From NCBI GenBank assembly GCA_902788505.1, contig CADAKH010000006.1:1-64000 (forward strand): a DNA stretch of 64,000 nt, written 5' to 3'. The translations under genes were made by a program, and so were the position numbers. Source of the DNA: Oscillospiraceae bacterium (GTDB taxonomy: Bacteria > Bacillota > Clostridia > Saccharofermentanales > Saccharofermentanaceae). How positions within the stretch are numbered: the first letter of the stretch is position 1; every line of letters starts with the position of its first letter. Below the pieces are notes generated by a model. That model was not told where the DNA came from, did no database searches, and saw nothing but the letters and a program-made list of their open reading frames with translations. Below are positions 16,229-24,478 of this stretch, one piece after another.

Positions 16229-17623
16229 ATGAGTGAACTTTTTGATATCAAAAAGCCTTTGATGATCACTGATACGATCTTAAGAGACGCACATCAGTCA
16301 CAGGCGGCAACCAGAATGAAGCTGGAAGACATGCTTCCTGCATGTGAGGTCTTGGACAGCATCGGTTACTGGTCAATTGAATGCTGGGGCGGAGCTACAT
16401 TTGATGCCTGCATGAGATTCCTCGGTGAAGATCCCTGGGAAAGACTCAGGACTCTCCGCAAAGCATTACCTAATACAAAACTTCAGATGCTCCTTCGCGG
16501 ACAGAACCTTTTGGGTTATCGTCACTATGCAGACGACATGGTCGATGCGTTCTGCCGTAAATCCATTGAGAACGGTATTGATGTAGTCCGTATTTTCGAT
16601 GCACTGAACGATGTCCGCAACATGGAGGCATCCATCAAGGCAGTTAAGAAGTACGGCGGAATGGTCGAAGCCGCAATGAGCTATACGGTAAGCCCCGTAC
16701 ATAACGAGGAGTACTTCGTTAAGAAGGCAATAGAACTTGAGCAGATGGGCGCAGATACGATCTGCATCAAGGACATGGCAAACCTTCTGCTTCCCAACGA
16801 TGCTTACAGCCTTGTTAAGAAGCTTAAGGAGAAGGTATCAATCCCGATCCACCTTCATACGCACAACACGACAGGTACAGGCTCAATGGTATATCTCATG
16901 GCTGCGATGGCAGGCGTTGATATCGTTGACTGTGCATTGTCTCCTTTTGCAAATGGCACGTCACAGCCTGCAACCGAATCACTTGTTGCCACTCTTGCCG
17001 GAACAGATCGTGATACAGGTCTTGATCTTAATAAGCTCAACGATGCTGCGGTTCATTTCAGAGGTGTCGCTGCAAAGATGGAGAATGAGGGGCTTATCAG
17101 TTCAAAGGTTCTCCGCGTAGATCCCAATACGCTTATCTATCAGGTTCCGGGCGGAATGCTCTCAAATCTCATTTCACAGCTTAAGCAGGCAAATGCCGAG
17201 AACCGCCTTTATGAGGTTCTTGCTGAGGTTCCGAGAGTCAGGGAAGATTTCGGATATCCTCCGCTTGTTACACCTACAAGCCAGATCGTCGGAACACAGG
17301 CTGTTTTCAACACTCTTATGGGTCGTTATAAAACTTTCACCAAAGAGTCCAAAGGCCTTCTCCGCGGCGAATACGGCCAGTTGCCCGGTACTGTCAATGA
17401 AGAGGTTCGTAAGATGGCAATAGGCGATGATGAAGTCCTTTCCTGCCGTCCTGCAGATCAGCTGAAGCCTGAACTTGAATCAATAAGAGAACAGTACAGT
17501 GATATTGCTTCTTCTGAAGAGGATATACTAAGCTGCGCCATGTTCCCGCAGGTTGCTCCTGAATACATTAAGAAGAGAGATAACCTTGAGATACATGAGA
17601 TTACTGTTGATTGGATAAAATGA
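16229..17623 (+). CDS. oadA: Oxaloacetate/pyruvate carboxyltransferase subunit (OadA / transcarboxylase 5S type)
   Basis: 464 residues from ATG 16229; an earlier in-frame ATG at 16151 lies inside the biotin-carrier gene and is not used. A TIM-barrel HMGL-like domain opens with TDTILRDAHQSQAATRM, where Asp-Ala-His-Gln binds metal and substrate. Further motifs are LLRGQNLLGYRHYADD, the metal-binding IHLHTHNTTGTG and the carbamylated-Lys region CIKDMANLL. The conserved PYC/OADA domain follows (TPTSQIVGTQAVFN). It ends without the C-terminal biotinyl domain of classical OadA. It catalyses carboxyl exchange between oxaloacetate and pyruvate. The next gene starts five bases on, but is of a different pathway. 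Confidence 0.9.
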   Translation: MSELFDIKKPLMITDTILRDAHQSQAATRMKLEDMLPACEVLDSIGYWSIECWGGATFDACMRFLGEDPWERLRTLRKALPNTKLQMLLRGQNLLGYRHYADDMVDAFCRKSIENGIDVVRIFDALNDVRNMEASIKAVKKYGGMVEAAMSYTVSPVHNEEYFVKKAIELEQMGADTICIKDMANLLLPNDAYSLVKKLKEKVSIPIHLHTHNTTGTGSMVYLMAAMAGVDIVDCALSPFANGTSQPATESLVATLAGTDRDTGLDLNKLNDAAVHFRGVAAKMENEGLISSKVLRVDPNTLIYQVPGGMLSNLISQLKQANAENRLYEVLAEVPRVREDFGYPPLVTPTSQIVGTQAVFNTLMGRYKTFTKESKGLLRGEYGQLPGTVNEEVRKMAIGDDEVLSCRPADQLKPELESIREQYSDIASSEEDILSCAMFPQVAPEYIKKRDNLEIHEITVDWIK

Positions 17624-17627
17624 GTCT

Positions 17628-18398
17628 ATGAAAAAGCTGTTCGTATTTTTGCCCTGCTACAATGAAGAATTAAACATCGGTGCTCTGATAGACGAGTGGA
17701 TGAATGAATCCGCGAAACTTGAAGAAGAAGGATATCATCTGATCATATGTCCTATCGATGATAAGAGTACTGATAATACTCAGGCAAAAATGCGCGAAAA
17801 AGCAGCCCAGTACGGCGAAGACAGGATAAATATAATTGCCCACGAGCAGAACAAGAACTTAAGAGGCGGACTTAACACCAGCGTTGAGAATTTCCTTAAG
17901 TTTGGTGCTGAAGATGATCTTATGTGTTTGATGGATGGTGATGATACACACTCTCCGGTTTATATTCATCCAATGCTTGCAAAAATGAAGGCTTCTTCAG
18001 TTGATTGTGTAATAGCTTCCCGTTACCGTGAAGGTGCCGAGGTCATCGGCCTTAAGGGTTACCGCAAATTCCTGAGTGATATGGCCAAGCATTACTATTC
18101 GATCGTTTTAAGGGTTCCCGGAGTAAAAGACTATACTTGCGGATACAGGCTTTATGACAAAAAAATAATCCGTTCTCTTGTAGAACGTTTCGGAGAAGAG
18201 CCCATTCAGGAAAGAAGCTTTGCATGTATGATGGAATTGCTTTACAAATTACATCTTTGCGGAGCGACTTTCGATGAAGTCGGATTTAAGTTAAGATATG
18301 ATAAGAAGCAGGGCGACAGCAAAATGCGTGTGTCGTCTACAATGAAGAACAGTTTGGGCGCTGCTATAAGGCTGAGAAAACTTAAGAAAAAGTCATGA
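17628..18398 (+). CDS. Family 2 glycosyltransferase (DPM1-like)
   Basis: 256 residues, a cytosolic GT-A fold. It starts KKLFVFLPCYNEELNIGAL, has the nucleotide-binding IDDKSTDNT and a DGDD metal motif at 103-106. A C-terminal block (TCGYRLYDKKIIRSL, then QERSFACMMELLYKL) is typical of dolichol/undecaprenyl-phosphate mannosyltransferase relatives. There are no TM helices. It is the first gene of the glycan locus, sits directly after the carboxyltransferase operon and overlaps the next gene by ATGA. It probably charges a polyprenyl phosphate or extends a lipid-linked saccharide; donor and acceptor are unknown. Confidence 0.82.
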   Translation: MKKLFVFLPCYNEELNIGALIDEWMNESAKLEEEGYHLIICPIDDKSTDNTQAKMREKAAQYGEDRINIIAHEQNKNLRGGLNTSVENFLKFGAEDDLMCLMDGDDTHSPVYIHPMLAKMKASSVDCVIASRYREGAEVIGLKGYRKFLSDMAKHYYSIVLRVPGVKDYTCGYRLYDKKIIRSLVERFGEEPIQERSFACMMELLYKLHLCGATFDEVGFKLRYDKKQGDSKMRVSSTMKNSLGAAIRLRKLKKKS

Positions 18399-19531
18399 CA
18401 CGCAGGACTGACATCAGGAATGTTTTGGTTGTTTTCGGAACGAGACCGGAAGCAATCAAGATGTGTCCTCTTGTAAATGAGCTTAAATCCAGAGATGGTA
18501 TTAAGACCATAGTAGCTGTAACAGGTCAACACAGGGAAATGCTGGATCAGGTTTTAGATACCTTTGGCGTGATCCCTGATTATGACCTTGCGATAATGAA
18601 GAGCGGACAGACACTTTTCGATATTACCGCTAAAGTCCTTGAAGGAATGAAGAAGATCATTGAAGAGTGCAGCCCTGATATAGTCCTTGTTCACGGTGAT
18701 ACTTCCACATCATTTGCGACGGCTATGGCGGCATTCTATCTTGGTGTCAAGGTCGGACATGTTGAGGCGGGCCTGAGAACCTACAATATTCACAGTCCGT
18801 ACCCGGAAGAGTTTAACAGGCAGGGAATCGGAATAATCAGCGAACTGAATTTTGCTCCGACCGTTACTGCAAAAGAAAACCTGATAAGAGAAGGTAAAGA
18901 TCCTTCAACGATATTTGTTACAGGAAACACGGTCATTGATGCGCTTAAGACCACTCATCAGGATGATTATTCTCATCCCGTGATCGATTCTCTTAGTGGA
19001 AACCGCATGGTCCTTATAACAGCACACAGAAGAGAGAACCTCGATAAGTTAAGATCTATGTTTTCTGCCGTTAAGAGAGTCCTTGATGAGCATGACGACG
19101 TCAGAGCAGTGTATCCGATCCATCCGAATCCTATCGTAAGACAGGCTGCTTCAGATGTTTTTGCCGGTGATGAGAGACTTCAACTTATTGAACCTTTAAA
19201 TGTAATAGATTTCCATAACTTCATGAGCAGGAGCTATCTGATCCTGACTGATTCCGGTGGTGTTCAGGAAGAAGCACCGGGCTTTGGCGTCCCTGTCCTT
19301 GTTCTGCGCGACACTACAGAGCGTCCGGAAGGAGTTGCTGCCGGTACTTTAAAGCTTGTCGGTACGGAAGAAGAGGCTATTTACAGGGAGTTTTCCCGTT
19401 TGCTTGATAATAAGTCTGAATATGAGAAGATGAGTCACGCCATTAATCCTTATGGTGATGGTTTTGCATGTGACAGAATTGCCGACATAATCGAGTTCGG
19501 ATCACCCAAAAAGGGCGAGTTCGGGTCATAA
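18395..19531 (+). CDS. wecB: UDP-N-acetylglucosamine 2-epimerase (non-hydrolysing)
   Basis: A 378-residue GT-B-fold epimerase that interconverts UDP-GlcNAc and UDP-ManNAc. Signature blocks are VVFGTRPEAIKMCPLV at the N terminus, TGQHREML, VHGDTSTSFA, GHVEAGLRTYNIHSPYPEE, ITAHRRENL, YPIHPNPIVRQ and LTDSGGVQEEAPGFGVPVL. The length matches the family (about 370-390). Translation is coupled to the upstream glycosyltransferase by a 4-base overlap. It supplies a ManNAc-type precursor for the surface glycan encoded by the locus. An intergenic gap of about 100 bases follows, with a possible new promoter before the aminotransferase. Confidence 0.93.
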   Translation: MTRRTDIRNVLVVFGTRPEAIKMCPLVNELKSRDGIKTIVAVTGQHREMLDQVLDTFGVIPDYDLAIMKSGQTLFDITAKVLEGMKKIIEECSPDIVLVHGDTSTSFATAMAAFYLGVKVGHVEAGLRTYNIHSPYPEEFNRQGIGIISELNFAPTVTAKENLIREGKDPSTIFVTGNTVIDALKTTHQDDYSHPVIDSLSGNRMVLITAHRRENLDKLRSMFSAVKRVLDEHDDVRAVYPIHPNPIVRQAASDVFAGDERLQLIEPLNVIDFHNFMSRSYLILTDSGGVQEEAPGFGVPVLVLRDTTERPEGVAAGTLKLVGTEEEAIYREFSRLLDNKSEYEKMSHAINPYGDGFACDRIADIIEFGSPKKGEFGS

Positions 19532-19635
19532 TATCACTGTTTCTGTTTATATTATTTTTAATGGGCTGCCAATTAATATTTATGGTAAAGATTGGTTTGT
19601 TATGCTAATATTTTTTTGATTGTGAGGGGCATATT

Positions 19636-20775
19636 ATGATCAATTTTAATGAGCCTACATTAATAGGAAAAGAGCTTGAATATATAAAAGATGCGGTAAT
19701 CGTGCAGCACATGTTGTGCGGTGATGGTAAATATACCCGTAAATGCGATAAGTGGATTGAAGAGAATACCGGTGTTTCCAAGGCGATGCTTACTACTTCC
19801 TGCACTCATGCCCTTGAGATAGCAGCTTTACTTTGCGATATAAAAGAGGGCGATGAAGTAATTATGCCTTCTTATACATTCTGTTCAACAGCGGATGCAT
19901 TTGTATTACGGGGAGCAAAGATCGTATTTGTCGACATCAGACCTGATACGATGAATATCAATGAAGATCTGATAGAGGAAGCTATAACTGAAAAGACAAA
20001 AGCCATTATTCCTGTTCACTATGCCGGCGTCGGCTGTGAGATGGACAAGATATTGGCTATAGCGGAAAAGCATAATCTTAAAGTTGTAGAAGATGCTGCC
20101 CAGGGTGTAAAGGCTTCATATAAGGGCAAGGCACTCGGTTCCATTGGCGATTACGGATGCTTCAGTTTTCATGAGACAAAGAATTACTGTATGGGTGAGG
20201 GCGGAGCTATCCTTCTCCGTGATCCAGACATGATCGAACAGGCTGAGATTATCAGGGAAAAAGGTACTAACCGTTCAAAGTTCTTCCGCGGTCAGATTGA
20301 TAAATATACATGGGTCGATCAGGGAAGTTCATACCTTCCGAGTGAACTTAATGCCGCATATTTATGGGCACAGCTGGAAGAGGCAGATTCTATTTTCGAC
20401 GACAGAATGACAAAATGGAATCTCTATTGGGATCAGTTAAATGACGTTGACATTTTGAAAGACAGGATCGAATTGCCTTATATTCCTGACTATTGTACAC
20501 ACAATGCGCATATGTTCTACATCAAGGCTAAGGATCTGGATGAGAGAACGAGACTGATAGCTTATCTGCGTGAACATGGTGCCAATGCAGTGTTCCACTA
20601 TGTTCCGCTTCATTCTGCTGATGCCGGACTCAAGTACGGCCGTTTCAGCGGTGAAGACGTCTATACGACAAAAGAGAGCGAGAGACTTTTGAGATTGCCT
20701 CTGCACTATAATTTGAAATCATATGAAATTGAGTATATCTGTGACTTGATCAAGTCATTTTATCGGGCCGGCTGA
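19636..20775 (+). CDS. wecE: dTDP-4-amino-4,6-dideoxygalactose transaminase (WecE/RffA type)
   Basis: A 379-residue PLP-dependent DegT/DnrJ/EryC1/StrS aminotransferase. It aligns almost end to end with my memory of E. coli WecE: HMLCGDGKYTR, DEVIMPSYTFCSTADAFVL, IVFVDIRPDTMNI, VEDAAQGVKA, then FSFHETKNY with PLP Lys 182. Further matches are IIREKGTNRSKFFRGQ, KYTWVDQGSSY and YTTKESERLLRLPL. The expected reaction is dTDP-4-keto-6-deoxyglucose plus glutamate to dTDP-4-amino-4,6-dideoxygalactose (Fuc4N). The dTDP-glucose enzymes RmlA/RmlB are not in the window. Its free 4-amino group is the obvious target for the acyl pathway encoded downstream. Confidence 0.92.
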   Translation: MINFNEPTLIGKELEYIKDAVIVQHMLCGDGKYTRKCDKWIEENTGVSKAMLTTSCTHALEIAALLCDIKEGDEVIMPSYTFCSTADAFVLRGAKIVFVDIRPDTMNINEDLIEEAITEKTKAIIPVHYAGVGCEMDKILAIAEKHNLKVVEDAAQGVKASYKGKALGSIGDYGCFSFHETKNYCMGEGGAILLRDPDMIEQAEIIREKGTNRSKFFRGQIDKYTWVDQGSSYLPSELNAAYLWAQLEEADSIFDDRMTKWNLYWDQLNDVDILKDRIELPYIPDYCTHNAHMFYIKAKDLDERTRLIAYLREHGANAVFHYVPLHSADAGLKYGRFSGEDVYTTKESERLLRLPLHYNLKSYEIEYICDLIKSFYRAG

Positions 20776-20797
20776 ATTCATTTGAGGGATGTTTCCT

Positions 20798-21199
20798 GTG
20801 AAAGATAAGAAATTCAGTGCCGGTGCTTTCATTCTGCTTCAGATTGCTCTGATTATTGTTTCGTTTGGGGCAGTCTGTTCAAAAATGGCAGGGAGACAGG
20901 AGTTCTTATCCATTCCGTTTTTTGCATTTTATGGAGCTTTGATCCTGATCTTATTTATTTATGCGATTCTTTGGCAGCAGATTTTGAAGAGAATCTCGCT
21001 TGTTGTTGCTTATGCGTGCAGGGGTATCGGGATAATCTACGCTATCCTTTGGGGTGTTTTATTCTTTAAAGAAGAGATAACCTGGAAGATGATCGCAGGT
21101 GCTGTATTAGTCCTTATCGGCGTTTATATCTTTATTTTCGGAGAGATTAAGAACAGTAAGATGAAGGATGAGAATGAGGAGGGCAGTGAAAATGCTTAA
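20798..21199 (+). CDS. Small EamA/SMR-type membrane protein, flippase subunit 1 (ArnE/ArnF-like)
   Basis: 133 residues from GTG 20798, nine bases after TGAGGG; ATG 20789 is too close to that site. Four TM helices (about 8-28, 36-58, 66-86 and 92-112) and a charged tail. GIIYAILWGVLFFKEEITWKMIAG is the typical EamA closing motif. It is half of a split pair whose second member overlaps its 3' end. Paired small EamA proteins such as ArnE/ArnF move undecaprenyl-phosphate-linked aminosugars across the membrane. Given a WecE-type aminotransferase upstream and GtrB/ArnC-like GT2 nearby, the same job is likely here. Confidence 0.7.
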   Translation: MKDKKFSAGAFILLQIALIIVSFGAVCSKMAGRQEFLSIPFFAFYGALILILFIYAILWQQILKRISLVVAYACRGIGIIYAILWGVLFFKEEITWKMIAGAVLVLIGVYIFIFGEIKNSKMKDENEEGSENA

Positions 21200-21527
21200 A
21201 TTCATTCTGGTATTTCTTGTCTCCGTCCTGATATCTTCGATCTCCCAGATCATACTCAAGAAAAGCGCTGCAAGAAAGTACGACAGTCTGATTAAGGAAT
21301 ATCTGAATGTCAGAGTTATCGGAGCTTATGCAATGTTCTTCCTGTCAACATTGCTTACTATGTATGCTTATACCGGTGTTCCGCTCACATTGGGAGCTCT
21401 TTTGGAGTCAGCAGGCTATATCTATATCCCATTGCTTAGTTTTATTTTCCTTAAAGAGAAGATCACACCGAGAATGGTCGTAGGGTCGCTGTTTATCATA
21501 TGTGGCATAATTGTGTATAATTTTTAA
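21192..21527 (+). CDS. Small EamA/SMR-type membrane protein, flippase subunit 2
   Basis: 111 residues from ATG 21192 (GGAGGG eight bases upstream), overlapping the previous gene by eight bases. Four TM helices, with an N-terminal K-F-I-L-V-F-L-V-S-V-L signal-anchor-like helix, a GQ-less ISQIILKKSA motif and the closing FIFLKEKITPRMVVGSL that marks EamA halves. It is predicted to form a heterodimer with the 20798 product. The pair is followed by the AT-richer acyl-biosynthesis block after 58 bases. Confidence 0.7.
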   Translation: MLKFILVFLVSVLISSISQIILKKSAARKYDSLIKEYLNVRVIGAYAMFFLSTLLTMYAYTGVPLTLGALLESAGYIYIPLLSFIFLKEKITPRMVVGSLFIICGIIVYNF

Positions 21528-21585
21528 AATATATATTATAATAATTGAGAAGTGTTCATTATCCGAGATTTTTGGAGGCACCTTA

Positions 21586-22344
21586 TTGATCGATTTTAAA
21601 GACAAAAGAATATTGGTTGTTGGGGCTTCTTCTGGTATTGGCGAGAAGGTGGCTGTCGTTTTGGCTGAACAGGGTGCTGATGTTATTTTGTTGGCTCGTA
21701 GAGAGTCTCGCTTAATCGAAGTTTGTAATAAAATAGGTGAGAATAAGGCTTCATATTATCTGTGTGATGTTTCCGAGATTGAATCCATTGAATCCGTCGT
21801 TAAGATAATCGTGTCGGAGCATGGCAAGCTGGATGGAATGGCGTATGTTGCCGGTATATCTGATGGTGATGTTCCTGTTAAGTATTTAACTTATGAACGT
21901 CAGTTGACTACTTTTAAGACTAATTATTTTGCTTTTGTAGAATTTGTTCGTCAGGTAACCAAGCGGGGTAATTATAATGACGGATTCCGTATTGCAGCAG
22001 TATCTTCAGTTGCTTCTTTAAGGGGTGAAAAAGCTCATGTGGCATATTCTGCTTCTAAATCCGCAATGGATTCTGCGATTAGATGTATTGCAAAAGAACT
22101 TGGTCCTAAAGGTATATGTATTAATTCTGTAGCGCCATCAATGGTGAATACCGAAATGTATCAACATTTTCTTGAGGTTCAGGGCGAGGACAGTGAAGCT
22201 AACATGAAGGCTGTTGGAAGGCAGTATTTAGGGTTGGCTGAGACAATTGATGTTGCGAATGCGATAGCTTTTCTATTATCTTCTGATGCAAGATTTATTA
22301 CCGGAATAACTCTTCCGGTAGACGGAGGCTTTTCTACGACTTAA
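21586..22344 (+). CDS. Short-chain dehydrogenase/reductase, FabG-like (acyl island SDR 1)
   Basis: 252 residues. A TTG start at 21586 follows TTTTTGGAGG at a normal distance; the longer frame to 21511 has no site. A Rossmann SDR with VGASSGIG at the N terminus, an NxAG-like VAGISDG, catalytic Ser in SSVASL and YSASK (Tyr/Lys), and the C-terminal ITLPVDGGFS. It probably reduces a 3-ketoacyl-carrier intermediate, because the next genes encode KAS III and an ACP. It opens the run of ten closely spaced genes. Codon use is visibly more AT-rich than in the upstream sugar genes. Confidence 0.8.
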   Translation: MIDFKDKRILVVGASSGIGEKVAVVLAEQGADVILLARRESRLIEVCNKIGENKASYYLCDVSEIESIESVVKIIVSEHGKLDGMAYVAGISDGDVPVKYLTYERQLTTFKTNYFAFVEFVRQVTKRGNYNDGFRIAAVSSVASLRGEKAHVAYSASKSAMDSAIRCIAKELGPKGICINSVAPSMVNTEMYQHFLEVQGEDSEANMKAVGRQYLGLAETIDVANAIAFLLSSDARFITGITLPVDGGFSTT

Positions 22345-22359
22345 TTTGAGGAGATTAAG

Positions 22360-23427
22360 ATGTTATCAACTATAAGTGGTATTAGAATTGGTGCAGTTGC
22401 GGTTGGTGTCCCAACAAAATGGGTTTCTTTAGAAGAACAATTCGGCTTTGAAGGAAGCGGAATGGATGAGAGAACACTAAAGAAGTTTATTAAAAATACC
22501 GGTGTTGAAGGTCGTTTTGTTTCCGTAACACAACAGACTAACTCAGATTTATGCTGCGCTGCTGCAGAGAAGTTGCTTACTGAAAAGCAAATCGATAGAA
22601 ACAAAATCGGTTTTTTAATATACGTATCTCAAACTTTTGATTACAGACAACCAGCTACGTCTTTAGTTTTGCAGCATCGACTTAATATTGGAATTGATTG
22701 TATGGCTTTTGATATTGGTCTTGGCTGTTCCGGTTATGTGTATGGACTTAATGTTATAGGAAGTCTGATGATGCAAAGCAAAGCCGAATATGGATTGCTA
22801 TTGTGCGGGGAAACTGGAACAAGAGATATTATATGCGGTAAGGATGTTTCAAATAACGAAGATATTCTATTTGGTGATGCAGGAAGCGCAACTTTATTGG
22901 TAAGAGATCCTGCTTGTCCTGATATGAATTTTATGTCAAAGTCTGACGGCAGTCGTTTTAGAGCTTTGATACATCCTTGGGGGTTCTATCGTAATCCTGT
23001 TAAAGTCAGGGATGTAGATTATATGGATGGCATTTCTGTATTTAATTTTTCGACAGAAGAAGCTCCGGCTTTGATCAATGATCTTATGAGTGAAATGAAG
23101 TCTTCTTCCGAAGATTATGATTACCTTGTTTTACATCAGGCAAATAAGCTCATAATGAAGCAGATTGCTAAAAAAACAGGTTTTCCTGAAGAAAAAAGTC
23201 TTAAATCTATTGATATTTTTGGTAATACGTCATCTGCTTCCATACCCACGGCATTGGTTAAAAATCTGGCTGATTCCGTTAAGGGAAGATCTAGATTCCT
23301 TTTAAGCGGATATGGAATAGGTTTATCATGGGGCGCGGTTGATTGTTATATTGATGAGAAAGATATATTGCCGCTTGTAAAGACAGATGAATACTTTGAA
23401 GATGGTTATCAATCAAATGATATATAA
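22360..23427 (+). CDS. 3-oxoacyl-ACP synthase III family protein (acyl island KAS 1)
   Basis: 355 residues with the full thiolase-fold catalytic triad: Cys 123 in GLGCSGYVYGL, His 259 in LHQANK and Asn 289 in FGNTSSASIP. Other family blocks are VSQTFDYRQPATS and FGDAGSATLL. Classical FabH condenses acetyl-CoA with malonyl-ACP to start a fatty acid. This paralogue sits between an SDR and a dedicated ACP, so it probably performs one condensation on that ACP rather than serving bulk lipid synthesis. The tail after residue 335 is longer than in housekeeping FabH. No FabD, FabF, FabZ or FabI lies nearby. Confidence 0.88.
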   Translation: MLSTISGIRIGAVAVGVPTKWVSLEEQFGFEGSGMDERTLKKFIKNTGVEGRFVSVTQQTNSDLCCAAAEKLLTEKQIDRNKIGFLIYVSQTFDYRQPATSLVLQHRLNIGIDCMAFDIGLGCSGYVYGLNVIGSLMMQSKAEYGLLLCGETGTRDIICGKDVSNNEDILFGDAGSATLLVRDPACPDMNFMSKSDGSRFRALIHPWGFYRNPVKVRDVDYMDGISVFNFSTEEAPALINDLMSEMKSSSEDYDYLVLHQANKLIMKQIAKKTGFPEEKSLKSIDIFGNTSSASIPTALVKNLADSVKGRSRFLLSGYGIGLSWGAVDCYIDEKDILPLVKTDEYFEDGYQSNDI

Positions 23428-23442
23428 ATGGAGGAAACTAAT

Positions 23443-23661
23443 ATGAGTGAGAAAGAAAAACTTGCATTGCTTGAAGAAACATTTGATGTTGACGAAGGTG
23501 CTTTAAATCCGGAAATGTTGCTTAATGACATTGATGAGTATGATTCGATGACTAAGCTTTCTTTGATCGTAATGGTTGAAGAAGAGTTTGGTAAGAAGTT
23601 AACCGGTGCTGAGATTAAGGGATTTAAGACGGTACAGGATATCTTGAATGTAATGGTCTGA
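23443..23661 (+). CDS. Acyl carrier protein (acyl island ACP 1)
   Basis: 72 residues from ATG 23443, ahead of which TGGAGGA is well placed; ATG 23428 abuts the previous stop. An acidic four-helix carrier protein with the phosphopantetheine Ser 35 in YDSMTKLSLIVMVEEEFG. The motif is DSM rather than the DSL of housekeeping AcpP, which is common in specialised carriers. It stands directly after KAS 1 and before two SDRs and is the probable carrier of the 3-ketoacyl/3-hydroxyacyl intermediate. It would need a phosphopantetheinyl transferase from elsewhere in the genome. Confidence 0.9.
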   Translation: MSEKEKLALLEETFDVDEGALNPEMLLNDIDEYDSMTKLSLIVMVEEEFGKKLTGAEIKGFKTVQDILNVMV

Positions 23662-23684
23662 TTACTATAACGGAATAGTATAAA

Positions 23685-24458
23685 ATGATTAATCCAATGT
23701 CTTTAGAGGGAAAGAGTATCATCATTACCGGAGCAGCATCCGGTATTGGCAGAGAATGCGCTGAGCTTTGTTATGCATTAGGTGCAAATCTTTTGCTTCT
23801 TGATCTAAATAAAGATGGACTGCTTACTCTGAAGGATTCATTGGATGGCAGTAACGGTTCGGTTATAATTCGTGAAGTTGATCTGAAGAACCTGGATAGC
23901 ATAAAGGGTGTTATAGCTGATGCAAAGAATGAACTTGGCTGTTCATTTACCGGGTTGGTACACTGTGCAGGTATTCCTTCAGTATTACCGTTAAGAGCAC
24001 TTTCAATCGAACAATTTGAAAGGGTGATGAGGATCAATACTGAGGCTGGACTGGTTCTTGCAAAATGTTTTTCCAGTAATTCAGGTCATGATACCAGTAA
24101 GCAGGGTTCGATTGTCTTTATTTCTTCTGTTTATGGTGTTGTCGGCTCTGCGGCAAATGTTGCATATGCGACAAGCAAAGCTGCAATTATAGGTATGACC
24201 AAATCATTAGCGATTGAGTTGGTAAAAAAGAATATACGTGTTAATTGTGTTGCCCCTGGATTCATTAAAACAAAAATGGCAAACGGTATAAGTTCAATGT
24301 TCGATAATGATTATTCAGACAAGATCGAAGAGATGCATCCTCTTGGATGGGGTGAAGCCATTGACATTGCAAATGTAATAGCATTTTTGTTGTCTGAAGC
24401 TTCAAAGTGGACTACCGGAGCGGTTTTTAATGTTGATGGGGGCTTTACAGCTCAATAG
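23685..24458 (+). CDS. Short-chain dehydrogenase/reductase, FabG-like (acyl island SDR 2)
   Basis: 257 residues, with TGAASGIGREC nucleotide-binding motif, HCAGIPS (NxAG position), SSVYGVVG Ser and AYATSK catalytic Tyr/Lys, and NVDGGFTAQ end. The pattern is that of 3-oxoacyl-ACP reductases, and it follows the ACP gene by 23 bases. Whether it reduces the keto group or acts on a sugar-linked substrate cannot be told from the sequence. Three different SDRs in a row suggest more than one reduction or a keto/hydroxy epimerisation. Confidence 0.8.
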   Translation: MINPMSLEGKSIIITGAASGIGRECAELCYALGANLLLLDLNKDGLLTLKDSLDGSNGSVIIREVDLKNLDSIKGVIADAKNELGCSFTGLVHCAGIPSVLPLRALSIEQFERVMRINTEAGLVLAKCFSSNSGHDTSKQGSIVFISSVYGVVGSAANVAYATSKAAIIGMTKSLAIELVKKNIRVNCVAPGFIKTKMANGISSMFDNDYSDKIEEMHPLGWGEAIDIANVIAFLLSEASKWTTGAVFNVDGGFTAQ

Positions 24459-24478
24459 AGTTAGTTTGAGGGATTGAT

